A stretch of DNA of 64,000 nt from Neobacillus sp. WH10 (GCF_030123405.1 NZ_CP126110.1:3224001-3288000), one strand, 5' to 3'. Numbered from the stretch's first letter, positions 50,635 to 59,665 are shown. Numbers and translations are program-made. Notes: generated from the sequence alone by a model not told the origin.

Positions 50635-51420
50635 TCATGGAACAATGTGTTTTTTAATTAATCTTCCTGCAAATAGTTCAGAAACGGGAACTATTTTAAT
50701 ATTTCTTTTTTTAATTTCATCCATTGATTCAAATATTCCTATCGAACAAACTTTTCCGGTGGCCCCTACATGGCCAATGGCAATTCCTTGTCCTTTGATT
50801 TCTGTGACTTTTGCAAGTCTGACCATTTGTTTTCTAACATAGGCAGAAGAAGAAATATCATCTAGAAATACGTCTCTTTTTAGCAGGGGCACTCCTAGCT
50901 CATTAGCAATTTTAGGGAATTTTGTTCCCGGGCTTGTTCCACTGTCGATGATAAATAAATTTCTTTCTTTAGCAACCTCAACGATTACGCGTACAATTTC
51001 TTCATCTTCAACAGCCAGTGACCCCATATGATTATTAAGCCCAACCGCGTACGGTACACTTTTTATTGCTTCCTCTACCCTCTTCCTAACTTCTTCAGGA
51101 GAGAGATCAACCGTTATCGGCTTTGGACCAAGCCAGGATCTTTTGCCTCTTTTCGGCTCCATAGGTAAATGGATCATGACTTCAAAACCGTTTTTGTGAG
51201 CCCATTCCGCATGTACTTTGGAGTTTTCCGTAAATGGCATAACAGCTGCAGTGATCGGAATATCTCCTTCTAAGAAATCCTGGACCCCGCCGGTGCCTCC
51301 GCCAAAATCATCGATAATAATCGCTGCTTTAAGTTCTTTGGTTTCCTTTTTTTCTTCTGAAGCATTAGTGTGAAGTGGAAATAACAGAAATGGTATTATC
51401 ATTAACATAAACTTTTTCAT
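50635..51420 (-). CDS. Divergent polysaccharide deacetylase family protein (YibQ-like)
   Basis: A 261-residue exported protein. Signal peptide at residues 1-20. The family signature IIIDDFGGGTGGVQDFL (catalytic Asp pair), ITAAVMPFTENS, MIHLPMEPKR and GLNNHMGSLAVED follow. The last keeps the N-x-x-H metal-site pattern. Divergent deacetylases of this type act on or near the cell envelope; the substrate is not known. GGGGGT precedes ATG 51420. Confidence 0.83.
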   Translation of the reverse strand: MKKFMLMIIPFLLFPLHTNASEEKKETKELKAAIIIDDFGGGTGGVQDFLEGDIPITAAVMPFTENSKVHAEWAHKNGFEVMIHLPMEPKRGKRSWLGPKPITVDLSPEEVRKRVEEAIKSVPYAVGLNNHMGSLAVEDEEIVRVIVEVAKERNLFIIDSGTSPGTKFPKIANELGVPLLKRDVFLDDISSSAYVRKQMVRLAKVTEIKGQGIAIGHVGATGKVCSIGIFESMDEIKKRNIKIVPVSELFAGRLIKKHIVP

Positions 51421-51484
51421 ATTGACCCCCAAAAATAAACTTTGAGGTTAATTTGCCCTTGAAAAATCTCAATAATTCTTATAA

Positions 51485-51513
51485 AGAAAAAAGAGAGCTA
51501 AATTAGCCCTCTC
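51485..51513 (-). terminator. Terminator of ppiB
   Basis: Stem GAGGGCTAA / TTAGCTCTC with one mismatch and T6 on the minus strand. Confidence 0.65.
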
Positions 51514-51520
51514 GTGGAAA

Positions 51521-51961
51521 TTATTCTACATCAAAAACCTTTACTTCTACCATTTTATCGCCATTACGCATTGATTTCGCAGTTTCAAGACCTGATGTTA
51601 CCTGACCAAAAACAGTATGAACACCATTTAAATGCGGCTGTGATTCATGAACGATGAAGAATTGGCTGCCACCGGTGTTTCTGCCTGCATGTGCCATAGA
51701 TAACGAGCCTGGTACATGTTTGTGCGGATTTCCTTCCGTTTCACAATTGATTGTGTATCCAGGTCCACCCATACCTGTTCCAGTCGGATCCCCACCCTGA
51801 CTTACAAAACCAGGAATAACGCGGTGAAAAACAACTCTATTGTAAAAGCCTTCATTTGCTAGTTTTTCGAAGTTAGCCACTGTTCCCGGCGCTTCATTAG
51901 CAAACAAATCAAACTCAATCTTTTCGCCGTTTTCCATCAATATGTATCCTTTTTTAGCCAT
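51521..51961 (-). CDS. ppiB: Peptidyl-prolyl cis-trans isomerase (cyclophilin)
   Basis: A 146-residue cytoplasmic cyclophilin. Active-site segments FYNRVVFHRVIPGFVSQGGD, SMAHAGRNTGGSQFFI and LNGVHTVFGQV, including the catalytic Arg in FHRV. ATG 51961 with AAGGAG nine bases upstream gives the family's usual length; the longer upstream frame has no site. It accelerates proline isomerisation during folding. Confidence 0.94.
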   Translation of the reverse strand: MAKKGYILMENGEKIEFDLFANEAPGTVANFEKLANEGFYNRVVFHRVIPGFVSQGGDPTGTGMGGPGYTINCETEGNPHKHVPGSLSMAHAGRNTGGSQFFIVHESQPHLNGVHTVFGQVTSGLETAKSMRNGDKMVEVKVFDVE

Positions 51962-52052
51962 TTGAAAACACTCCTTTATGTAAAAATCATTTTTATCATA
52001 CACTTTTCGGTAAAGAATTGAAAGTTTAGGCACTTAAATTTTTCTTCGCCCA

Positions 52053-52082
52053 TTCATATTTCCACTACAATTATGGTAAAAT
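52053..52082 (+). promoter_or_regulatory. Promoter of an orphan small RNA
   Basis: Plus strand: TTCATA, 18 bases, TGgTAAAAT (extended -10). It points into a stretch with no ORF that ends at a strong terminator. Confidence 0.5.
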
Positions 52083-52088
52083 AAATAT

Positions 52089-52207
52089 ACCCCTTCCGAA
52101 CATTCGCTTGTTGCGGGACACTTAACCACTGTACGGACGGAAGGGGCTCTAATGCTTTAAAAAGCTGGTATTACAAAAGCCGGGACATATGTTTCGGCTT
52201 TTTATTT
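52089..52207 (+). ncRNA. Putative independent small RNA, about 120 nt
   Basis: Starting at the first C run, a 9-bp perfect stem CCCCTTCCG (52090-52098) / CGGAAGGGG (52138-52146) encloses a 39-base structured loop. About 28 linker bases follow, then an intrinsic terminator AAAAGCCG / CGGCTTTT with a long U tail at 52175-52209. It is on the plus strand between two minus-strand genes. The 5' C-rich stretch could pair with Shine-Dalgarno sequences. I could not match it to 6S, SRP, RsaE/RoxS, FsrA, SR1 or a riboswitch class. Confidence 0.6.
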
Positions 52208-52209
52208 TT
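52175..52209 (+). terminator. Terminator of the orphan small RNA
   Basis: 8-bp stem AAAAGCCG / CGGCTTTT and TTTATTTTT tail; the tail reaches the stop codon of the converging membrane-protein gene. Confidence 0.8.
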
Positions 52210-52651
52210 ACCTATTTTGTTTTGCATTCCCTTCATAAAACAGCGTAATGATGGTTAAGAACAACAAATACCCAAAAAAGGTGTAAAAATGCTGCCACCT
52301 TTCAGTATGAACAAACAAGCCCAGTATTTCCGCTAATTTTTCAAAAATAGGCATCAACAAGCTGGTAAAAAGAATCACTCCTGCTTTCCCCCATTTATTT
52401 ACCTGTGAAATGCAGCGCAGAAAAATCATCACAAGAATTGGAAGCCCTAATAACGTAAAGGCAATATTAATTGAGAAAATTTCCGGAAATGGTCTCTTCG
52501 GAAACTGATAGAGTTGTTTTCCAACAAAATATAAATCTAAATACGTTCCAAGCAAGGAGGCAAGGGCCATACAAGCAAGATAACTAAAAGATAATCGCTT
52601 TTTTTGCAAGGGTTGCAAGCTCGAGTCGTTCGAGTGTTTTACAGTAGTCAT
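52208..52651 (-). CDS. Membrane protein of unknown function
   Basis: A 147-residue protein with about four helices. It starts with a hydrophilic Ser/Gln/Lys-rich lead (TTVKHSNDSSLQPLQKK), then ACMALASLLGTYLDLYFVGK and FTLLGLPILVMIFLRC. The pattern is that of small CBO0543-like membrane proteins, but the match is uncertain. ATG 52651 has GGGGAG seven bases upstream and lies inside the end of yppC, a 68-base overlap that implies coupled translation. Confidence 0.68.
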   Translation of the reverse strand: MTTVKHSNDSSLQPLQKKRLSFSYLACMALASLLGTYLDLYFVGKQLYQFPKRPFPEIFSINIAFTLLGLPILVMIFLRCISQVNKWGKAGVILFTSLLMPIFEKLAEILGLFVHTERWQHFYTFFGYLLFLTIITLFYEGNAKQNR

Positions 52652-53678
52652 TTTTTATCTCCCCATCAATCACTTCATCGTCTTCTTTTAAATAATCAAC
52701 AACGCGCCAGTCTTTGAACCAATCCCCTTTTTCAGCTTCTTCCTGGCTAACATTTTTCCACGCATTTTCAAGGCTAGGACTATAAATCTTTCTTGTTCCG
52801 GATTTTAACTGACAGGATTTCAAGCGAAGCTGATAAGGAAAGCCAGGCATCCCTTCATTTACACTATTAAAGATATGCGGCCAGTAATCCTTTCTCGACC
52901 CCGTGTGCGGATGGCTCTTTGCCCACTCAAGTGCCTGTTGGTGAATTTCCTTATTTTTAAAAAGAATGGTATACAGCTTTTTTCCAAGTAAAATCCGCTC
53001 GTGTAGTGATTCGAACTGGTGAAGTGTTTGTCCCGCTAATTTCTTATTTCCATATGGAAAGAGGATATGGTTAAAAGAGAGCCAATCTTGAAGCATAAAT
53101 TCGAATTTGTTTAATACTTCCTTTTGATAATACGGATTTTGAACCATTCTTTTTTCGAGATAGCTTTGTTCATTAATAACCATTGAGATCGTATGGATAT
53201 AGGTATCTTGAATACGCCAAAACTGGTTCCAAATGGTTTCCATAAAGGTAGAAATGTTTAAAAAAGTAAATAAGTGAAACAATGGTTTTCTTTGCCTAAT
53301 ACTTTCCTCATAAAGCAAAAATTGTGGATAAACGTCTTGAAAAATAAGCCAGTTGCCTCGCTCCAAAAAATGAAAAAATAAATTTCGGTCTTTTTTTGCC
53401 ATCAATCTTGTTAAAAATTCACCCTTTAGATCTGTCATATTCCAGCCGCCATTTCGCGAAACCATATGACCGAGAAAGGCCCATTGGATTTCCGGATGGT
53501 GAAGGTAAAATTCAAGATAGGCCTTTGTTCTTGTAACATTATTAAGATTATGTTCCCGTGTTTTGCTTCTAATTTGTTCTAACAATAAAACTTCACCCTT
53601 TGATAACGGTGAGGCTGATGGCAAAATTTCGCTTTTTTTCTTTAATTCTTCCTTTATACTTTGAAGCTGCGTTTTCAC
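52584..53678 (-). CDS. DUF2515 family protein (YppC-like)
   Basis: A 364-residue helical, Trp/Tyr/His-rich cytoplasmic protein. Landmarks are LEFYLHHPEIQWAFLGHMVS, RNGGWNMTDLKGEF and SVNEGMPGFPYQLRL. This is the DUF2515 family (B. subtilis YppC), function unknown. It is divergent from sqhC. GTG 53678 lacks a nearby ribosome binding site; a GGGAGG is placed for an ATT codon at 53699, so the start is uncertain. Confidence 0.78.
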   Translation of the reverse strand: MKTQLQSIKEELKKKSEILPSASPLSKGEVLLLEQIRSKTREHNLNNVTRTKAYLEFYLHHPEIQWAFLGHMVSRNGGWNMTDLKGEFLTRLMAKKDRNLFFHFLERGNWLIFQDVYPQFLLYEESIRQRKPLFHLFTFLNISTFMETIWNQFWRIQDTYIHTISMVINEQSYLEKRMVQNPYYQKEVLNKFEFMLQDWLSFNHILFPYGNKKLAGQTLHQFESLHERILLGKKLYTILFKNKEIHQQALEWAKSHPHTGSRKDYWPHIFNSVNEGMPGFPYQLRLKSCQLKSGTRKIYSPSLENAWKNVSQEEAEKGDWFKDWRVVDYLKEDDEVIDGEIKNDYCKTLERLELATLAKKAIIF

Positions 53679-53788
53679 TCGATATCGTCTAAATAAAATA
53701 GCTCAATACCTCCCTTACGAATTCTCCTGCCGATATGTGAATATGTATAGATGAGAATATTTTTCGGGGAGAGGAATGAGGAATTTGT

Positions 53789-55651
53789 ATGATTGATACG
53801 AAGGTAGGCATTGATTGGATTATTGATATGCTTCGAAAAGACCAATCTCCCGACGGCTCATGGGACTATCCATTTGAAACAGGCATTTCCACAGATGCTT
53901 ATATGATCATATTATTACGGACATTGGAAATTAATGATGAAGAATTAATCCAAGGACTTACAAAAAGGATATTAAGTAGACAAGCAAAAAATGGTGCTTG
54001 GAAGCTTTTTTATGATGAAGGGGACGGGAACCTGACGGCAACAGTTGAGGCTTATTATGCGTTGTTATATTCCGGATCCTGCCAGAAAGATGATAATCGT
54101 CTGAGTGCAGCAAAAAAGTTTATTTTAGCCAATGGCGGTTTAGAAGAAGTCAGTATGTTTACAAAAGTCATGCTCTCTTTGACAGGACAATACAAATGGC
54201 CGGCATTTTCCCCGCTGTCAATTGAAGTGGTTCTTCTACCGCTGTATTTTCCGATAAACTTTTATTCGTTTTCTGTTTTTGGCCGAGCAAATCTTGCACC
54301 CATTATGGTCCTTGCGGATAACAAATTTTCAATGAAAACAAATAGAAGTCCCGATCTGTCACATTTACATTTACATCGGAATGATATCGATCAATGGACT
54401 CGTTCCAGCAATTTTCGGTCATTATATTCTTTTATCGAGGATGGAGTTAAAAATTTATTAGGTTTACCTGAGCAGCTTCACCAGTTGGCCATCCAAAGAG
54501 CAAAAAAGTATATGCTTGATCGAATTGAGCCTGACGGTACATTTTTAAGCTATTACAGCTGTACGTTTTTAATGATTTTCGCCTTATTATCGCTAGGATA
54601 CAAAAAAACAGATTCTATCATTACCAATGCAGTTAAGGGAATTAAATCGATGATGTGCGAAATTGATGGATTCCCCCATATGCAATATACAACTGCCAAC
54701 CTTTGGAACACTTCATTAATTGGCTATGCTCTGCAAACAGCTGGGGTAGCGCCTGATGACCATATGGTTGATAAGGCAAATCGTTACCTGCTAGATCGAC
54801 AGCATCATAAATTTGGGGATTGGGTGATTCATAATCCGAAAACGATGCCAGGCGGCTGGGGTTTTTCCGATATAAATACCATTCTTCCTGATGTGGATGA
54901 TACGTCCGCTGCACTCCGGTCTATTTCTAGGATTGCCCCTTCCAAACTACAAGCTTGGGAAAGAGCAATCACTTGGCTCCTATCGATGCAAAATGATGAT
55001 GGCGGCTGGGCTGCTTTCGAAAAAAACATCAATTCAAAACTATTGCAGTTTCTCCCAATCGAAAAAGGAGAGTTTTTACTAGCAGACTCATCCTCTGCAG
55101 ATCTTACCGGACGAACACTTGAATTTTTCGGCCAATATACTAATTTACCAAAGGATCACACTACCATTAAAAGAGGCATCCGTTGGATTTTGAAAAACCA
55201 AGAAAAGGATGGCTCCTGGTATGGCAGGTGGGGAATTTGTTATCTTTATGGGACATGGGCAGCGATCACAGGACTAAAAGCAGTTGGCGCACCCTCGGAT
55301 CATTCTTCAATACAAAAAGCTGTTAATTGGTTACGTGGGATACAAAACAACGATGGCGGCTGGGGCGAATCCTGCCATAGTGATAGTAAAAAAACGTATG
55401 TTCCATTACGAGCAAGCACGTTAACACATACAGCCTGGGCGCTTGATGCCCTGATTTCTACAGCAGAAAAACCGACAACTGAAATTCAAAAGGGAATCAC
55501 CTATTTATTAGCCTCAATCGAAAAAGAGGATTGGACGACTGATTACCCAAAAGGACAGGGCATGGCAGGAGCCTTTTATATTCACTATCATAGCTACCGT
55601 TATGTATTTCCATTGTTAGCTCTTTCACATTATCATAAAAAGTTTGAATGA
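53789..55651 (+). CDS. sqhC: Squalene-hopene-type terpene cyclase (tetraprenyl-beta-curcumene cyclase type)
   Basis: A 620-residue class II terpene cyclase. The protonating DxDD motif is LPDVDDTSAAL (Asp 368, 370, 371). Many QW repeats are visible: QSPDGSWDYPF, QAKNGAWKLF, QNDDGGWAAF, QEKDGSWYGRW, QNNDGGWGES. It cyclises squalene to hopene, or tetraprenyl-beta-curcumene to the sesquarterpenes of Bacillus spores; the B. subtilis SqhC that it resembles does the latter. It is membrane-associated. ATG 53789 has GAGGA six bases upstream. Neighbouring genes include no other terpene enzymes. Confidence 0.92.
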   Translation: MIDTKVGIDWIIDMLRKDQSPDGSWDYPFETGISTDAYMIILLRTLEINDEELIQGLTKRILSRQAKNGAWKLFYDEGDGNLTATVEAYYALLYSGSCQKDDNRLSAAKKFILANGGLEEVSMFTKVMLSLTGQYKWPAFSPLSIEVVLLPLYFPINFYSFSVFGRANLAPIMVLADNKFSMKTNRSPDLSHLHLHRNDIDQWTRSSNFRSLYSFIEDGVKNLLGLPEQLHQLAIQRAKKYMLDRIEPDGTFLSYYSCTFLMIFALLSLGYKKTDSIITNAVKGIKSMMCEIDGFPHMQYTTANLWNTSLIGYALQTAGVAPDDHMVDKANRYLLDRQHHKFGDWVIHNPKTMPGGWGFSDINTILPDVDDTSAALRSISRIAPSKLQAWERAITWLLSMQNDDGGWAAFEKNINSKLLQFLPIEKGEFLLADSSSADLTGRTLEFFGQYTNLPKDHTTIKRGIRWILKNQEKDGSWYGRWGICYLYGTWAAITGLKAVGAPSDHSSIQKAVNWLRGIQNNDGGWGESCHSDSKKTYVPLRASTLTHTAWALDALISTAEKPTTEIQKGITYLLASIEKEDWTTDYPKGQGMAGAFYIHYHSYRYVFPLLALSHYHKKFE

Positions 55652-55657
55652 AACAAA

Positions 55658-55696
55658 AGAAACATCGACGGCTAGCCTTCCCATCGATGTTTCTTT
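55658..55696 (+). terminator. Terminator of sqhC
   Basis: 11-bp perfect stem AGAAACATCGA / TCGATGTTTCT followed by a T-rich tail. Confidence 0.8.
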
Positions 55697-55828
55697 ATAT
55701 AAAAGTGTTGTTTTTTTGTTCTATTATTAATTAGCGGGATTAACTAAACTATATGGATTATTATCATACGAAAAAAATAGAATTAATATTTTTGATAAAT
55801 TAACTAAGATTGAAAATAAAGACATTAT

Positions 55829-56655
55829 GAAGGACTAATCTCATTTTTAGATCACCCGGTTTGGCCTTCATCCCACTTATGAAGGACTAATCTCACTTTT
55901 TGATCACCCGGTTTGGTCTTCATCCCACCTATGAAGGACTAATCTCACTCTTCGATCACCCGGTTTGGCCTTCATCCCACTTATGAAGGACTAATCTCAC
56001 TTTTTGATCACCCGGTTTGGTCTTCATCCCACCTATGAAGGACTAATCTCACTCTTTGATTACCCAGTTTGGCCTTCATCCCACTGATGAAGGACTAATC
56101 TCACTCCTTGATCACCCGGTTTGGCCTTCATCCCACCTATGAAGGACTAATCTCGCTCTTAGATCACCCGGTTTGGTCTTCATCCCACCTATGAAGGACT
56201 AATCTCACTCTTCGATCACCCGGTTTGGCCTTCATCCCACCTATGAAGGACTAATCTCACTCTTCGATCACCTGGTTTGGCCTTCATCCCACTTATGAAG
56301 GACTAATCTCACTCTTCGATCACCCGGTTTGGCCTTCATCGCACCTATGAAGGACTAATCTCACTCTTCGATCACACGGTTTGGTCTTCATCCCACTTTT
56401 GAAGGACTAATCTCACTCTTTGATCACCCGGTTTGGCCTTCATCCCACTTATGACGGACTAATCTCACTCTTTGATCACACAGTTTGGTCTTCATCGTAC
56501 TTATGAAGGACTAATCTCACTCTTTGATCACCTGGTTTGGTCTTCATCCCACCTATGAAGGACTAATCTCACTCCTTGATCACCCGGTTTGGCCTTCATC
56601 CCACTTATGAAGGCCTAATCTCACTATATAATCACCAAAATTGTCCTTCATCCTT
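55829..56655. repeat. Sixteen-copy 52-bp tandem repeat array (array 2)
   Basis: GAAGGACTAATCTCA (or a close variant) starts at 55829 and then every 52 bases without exception to 56609. Copies differ by 0-8 bases; the second (55881) and fourth (55985) are identical, and alternation of GGCC/GGTC and CTTAT/CCTAT in the first four hints at a 104-bp dimer. Each junction makes a 7-bp palindrome CCTTCAT-N7-ATGAAGG. No ORF spans it. The last unit is degenerate. It lies between the 3' ends of sqhC and the uracil-DNA glycosylase gene. Confidence 0.95.
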
Positions 56656-56684
56656 CTTTATTTAAGAATCAAATCCCATTAGCC

Positions 56685-57191
56685 TCATTTTAAAATAAAT
56701 TCAGTGAGCTGTTTATAAATCGCAATGATTTCATCCACTTTCATTCTAACAAGCCCGCTTGAAGACGGTGCAACAAAATCAATCACTCCTGGAACCACAG
56801 ACTCGGGCTGCTTTCCCCACGCAGCCACTTTTCGGCCACTGTACTGCTGATATACACCTTTTCCAACGAAACAAACAACCTTGGGCTTATATTGTTTAAT
56901 TTTTCGCTTTAAAACCTCCCTGCCCTCTTTATACTCTTCCTTCGTAATTTCATCTGCTGCTTTCGTAGGTCTTTCCACAATATTGGTAAAACCGTATCCT
57001 ATTTCTAACAGCTTTGCGTCTTCAGCTGCTTCATATTTCCGCGACGTTAACCCAGCTTCGAATAAAATCTTCCAAAATCGATTGTTAGGGTTGGCATAAT
57101 GATGTCCTAGTTCACCAGAGCGAATACTTGGATTAAAGCCAACAAATAAAATAGTTAAATCTTCTTTTAGGTGATCACTGATTGGTCTCAT
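56685..57191 (-). CDS. mug: Mismatch-specific uracil-DNA glycosylase (Mug/TDG-like)
   Basis: A 168-residue protein of the uracil-DNA glycosylase superfamily family 2. Motif A is FVGFNPSIRSGELGHHYANP (Asn as catalytic residue), and the DNA-intercalation loop is VAPSSSGLVRM. It excises uracil or ethenocytosine from mismatches. ATG 57191 has GAGGAG seven bases upstream. Confidence 0.87.
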   Translation of the reverse strand: MRPISDHLKEDLTILFVGFNPSIRSGELGHHYANPNNRFWKILFEAGLTSRKYEAAEDAKLLEIGYGFTNIVERPTKAADEITKEEYKEGREVLKRKIKQYKPKVVCFVGKGVYQQYSGRKVAAWGKQPESVVPGVIDFVAPSSSGLVRMKVDEIIAIYKQLTEFILK

Positions 57192-57391
57192 GTGACTTCT
57201 CCTCAAAATCATTTTTAATGTTTATTTTATCATTATTTTTCAAATTCTTTTTAGAGTAAACTTAAAAATATCAATAAATAAAAGACCAAATCACGGGAAG
57301 AATGGTCTGCTTAATTAGTTTCGATTATTAGTGTTGTTTCCTAATTGAGCTGTTTCTATGAAAGATTTCAGCCATTTATCCATTCAATTTC

Positions 57392-57423
57392 AAAAAAATA
57401 AGGGCCGCAACATGGAGCGGCCC
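57392..57423 (-). terminator. Terminator downstream of the ABC-F gene
   Basis: Stem GGGCCGC / GCGGCCC with TTATTTTTTT on the minus strand, about 75 bases past the ABC-F stop. Confidence 0.75.
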
Positions 57424-57497
57424 TAATAATATTAAAATGAATTAAATACATTTTAATATTTCAGCAGTTGGTTCATAAAAAAAGAGCAGCATATTCA

Positions 57498-59369
57498 TCA
57501 TTTCACTTCATCCAGCTGTAAGTATAGCTGATTACGTTCGTTTTCCCTCAGCTCTATTTCATGATAAATTTTTTGGAGGAATTCCAGCTCACCTTCCGCT
57601 TCAAGTTTTTGTTTTAGAATATTAATTTCTGTTTCAATTAGCTCAATTTTTTTCTCAATATAATCCACCCGAACGTGTTCTTCCACCTTTTTCTCTATTG
57701 GAAGGTTTAATTTTTGGATTCTTGGACTGGCATCTTGGTTAACCTTGATTTCCTCTAACTTCCCTTTAGCCCAATCATAGTTACCATCAAAAAAGTATAC
57801 GCCCCCATCTTGAAGCCAATAAATTTTATTAAACATTTTATTGAGAAAATATCTGTCATGAGAAACAGCTAGAATCGTACCATTAAACTGTTCCAGTGCT
57901 TCCTCCAGTACTTCACAGGAATCAATATCTAAGTGATTTGTCGGTTCATCCAATATTAACAGATTAATATCCTGGTACATCAGCTGGGCAAGTCTTAGAC
58001 GCATTCTCTCACCGCCGCTCAACTGGTTCACCTTACGAAACACTGCTGGCCCATAAAATAAAAATCGAGCTAAAATATGGCGGGCATCTCCTTCATTAAC
58101 GACCACCTGAGAGCGAAAGACATCGATAAGCTGCTCATCGCCTATGTCTTGGAATACATGCTGTGATAAATAGCCCACCTTTACATTACTTCCGACCTTG
58201 ATGATTCCTTTGTCTGCTTCCACTTCTTTCAAAATCATTTTTAAAAGAGTCGATTTTCCTGTTCCGTTTTCACCAACAATCGCTGTTCGATCCTTAAATT
58301 GAACGAGCATGTTGACGTGTTCGAATAGAATTCGATTTCCAAAGCTTTTCGACACATCCTCTAAAACGATTGTCTCCTTACCGCTTCTGTCATTCGCTTC
58401 AAAATCAATCGTCATTTTCTTGACATCCATTTTGGGGCGATCAAGTTTTTCGATGCGGTCAAGCGCCCGCTGCATATTGGTTGCCCGTTTATGCAGGGCA
58501 GCACTCGGCGGATTGGAGCGGTTTGCCCAGTCTCGCAACCGTTTAATCGCTTCTTTCATCTTTTTAATTTTTCGCTGCTGTTCCTGATACTCCTTAAATT
58601 CGCGTAAAAGTCGTTCTTCTTTCTCTTTTACATAACCGCTGAAATTCGTTTGGTAAATATCAATTTCCCCATCCTCCATTTCTAATACCTTTGTAACGAC
58701 CTCATCTAAAAAGTACCGGTCATGGGAAATAAGAATAATCGTACCTGTATAATCCTTAAGGAAAGAACCCAGCCATTCAATCGCCTTTAAATCTAAATGA
58801 TTTGTAGGTTCATCGAGTAATAGAAGCTCAGGATTTTTCAGCAAACTAAGACCTAGACCAACTTTTGTTTTCTCACCGCCGCTTAAAGCGGAAAAGTTTT
58901 TTTCCAGCAAATCCGTAATGTTCAAGCCGTTGGCAATACGGTCTAATTGCGCGTCCATTTCATATCCGCCGTTAAGAATAAATTCATCTTGAAGCTTTCC
59001 ATATTGATCCATTAATTTTTGCAGATCATCAGGGTGGCGTTCTTGCCCCATTTCACTTTCTAATTGCTGAAGCTTCACTTCAGTAGCTATCAATTGATCA
59101 AAAGCAGAATTTAAAACTTCCCTGGCAGTTAATTCAGGAAAATCAGGAATCTGTGCTAAATAACCGATTTTTAGACCCTTTTTCCAATGTATAACCCCTT
59201 CGTCCACAGACTCCTGATTGGCTAACAGCTTTAATAACGTCGTTTTTCCGCCGCCATTACGACCAACGAGGCCGACCCGGCTTCCTTCTAATACCTCAAA
59301 TGATAAACCTTTAAAAATAATAGTACCGCCAAATGATTTTGCTATATGGTTCACACTACAAGTGATCAT
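57498..59369 (-). CDS. ABC-F family ATPase (ribosome-associated, antibiotic-resistance/translation-factor type)
   Basis: A 623-residue protein with two ATPase domains and no membrane segments. Domain 1: GRNGGGKTTLLK, LSGGEKTKVGLGL, LLLLDEPTNHLDL. Domain 2: GENGTGKSTLLK, LSGGERMRLRLAQ, LLILDEPTNHLDI. The linker between them (about residues 240-320) is Lys/Glu/Arg-rich and would reach the ribosomal P or E site. A C-terminal coiled coil (residues about 550-620) follows. ABC-F proteins dislodge antibiotics or aid translation of difficult sequences. The long leader with an uORF and an attenuator supports inducible resistance. ATG 59369 has GAGGAG seven bases upstream. Confidence 0.87.
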   Translation of the reverse strand: MITCSVNHIAKSFGGTIIFKGLSFEVLEGSRVGLVGRNGGGKTTLLKLLANQESVDEGVIHWKKGLKIGYLAQIPDFPELTAREVLNSAFDQLIATEVKLQQLESEMGQERHPDDLQKLMDQYGKLQDEFILNGGYEMDAQLDRIANGLNITDLLEKNFSALSGGEKTKVGLGLSLLKNPELLLLDEPTNHLDLKAIEWLGSFLKDYTGTIILISHDRYFLDEVVTKVLEMEDGEIDIYQTNFSGYVKEKEERLLREFKEYQEQQRKIKKMKEAIKRLRDWANRSNPPSAALHKRATNMQRALDRIEKLDRPKMDVKKMTIDFEANDRSGKETIVLEDVSKSFGNRILFEHVNMLVQFKDRTAIVGENGTGKSTLLKMILKEVEADKGIIKVGSNVKVGYLSQHVFQDIGDEQLIDVFRSQVVVNEGDARHILARFLFYGPAVFRKVNQLSGGERMRLRLAQLMYQDINLLILDEPTNHLDIDSCEVLEEALEQFNGTILAVSHDRYFLNKMFNKIYWLQDGGVYFFDGNYDWAKGKLEEIKVNQDASPRIQKLNLPIEKKVEEHVRVDYIEKKIELIETEINILKQKLEAEGELEFLQKIYHEIELRENERNQLYLQLDEVK

Positions 59370-59425
59370 GTTCATTCTCCTCTTTTATAAAAAATTAAGA
59401 TGAACATCTCTCCAACGTAAAGTAA

Positions 59426-59453
59426 GCCGCGGGCATCTTTAATAACCCGCAGC
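59426..59453 (-). promoter_or_regulatory. Second leader hairpin of the ABC-F mRNA
   Basis: GCTGCGGG / CCCGCGGC arms around a 12-base loop, between the attenuator and the ABC-F start. It may compete with the terminator or shield the start region. Confidence 0.45.
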
Positions 59454-59467
59454 TTTAAAAATTGGCA

Positions 59468-59497
59468 TAAAAACGAGAGTGCGGGCGATGCACTCTC
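59468..59497 (-). terminator. Attenuator in the ABC-F leader
   Basis: On the minus strand, GAGAGTGC / GCACTCTC with a 7-base loop and GTTTTTAT tail. It lies after a leader ORF and about 100 bases before the ABC-F start, so it would stop most transcription in the absence of induction. Confidence 0.7.
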
Positions 59498-59530
59498 TTC
59501 ATACCTATTTATAGTGGGTAAAGAGATGTG

Positions 59531-59665
59531 TTATCGTTCTATTTTCAATATGCAATTTCGTAAAAAGGGCAAACTTCCCCCTTGGAAAACTACATCATGA
59601 AAAATTGCACGATAAATAGTAAGCGCTTCAAGCCACTGTAAGCGTGCAAAAATAGAACGTTTCAT
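59531..59665 (-). CDS. Leader peptide upstream of the ABC-F gene
   Basis: A 44-residue frame from ATG 59665 to TAA 59531-59533, beginning MKRSIFARLQWLEALTIYRA and ending NCILKIER. GGAGGT is nine bases upstream, a strong site. Position between a sigma-A promoter and an attenuator is that of regulatory leaders of antibiotic-inducible ABC-F genes. It could sense ribosome stalling; alternatively it is a small protein in its own right. Confidence 0.6.
   Translation of the reverse strand: MKRSIFARLQWLEALTIYRAIFHDVVFQGGSLPFLRNCILKIER

Noticed and set aside
55829..56655. CRISPR-like array
   Set aside because: The whole 52-bp unit repeats; there are no unique spacers, no separate short repeat, and no cas genes in the window.
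59610..59640. CcpA cre site (TTGAAGCGCTTAC)
   Set aside because: It lies inside the leader ORF and misses key consensus positions; probably coding sequence.
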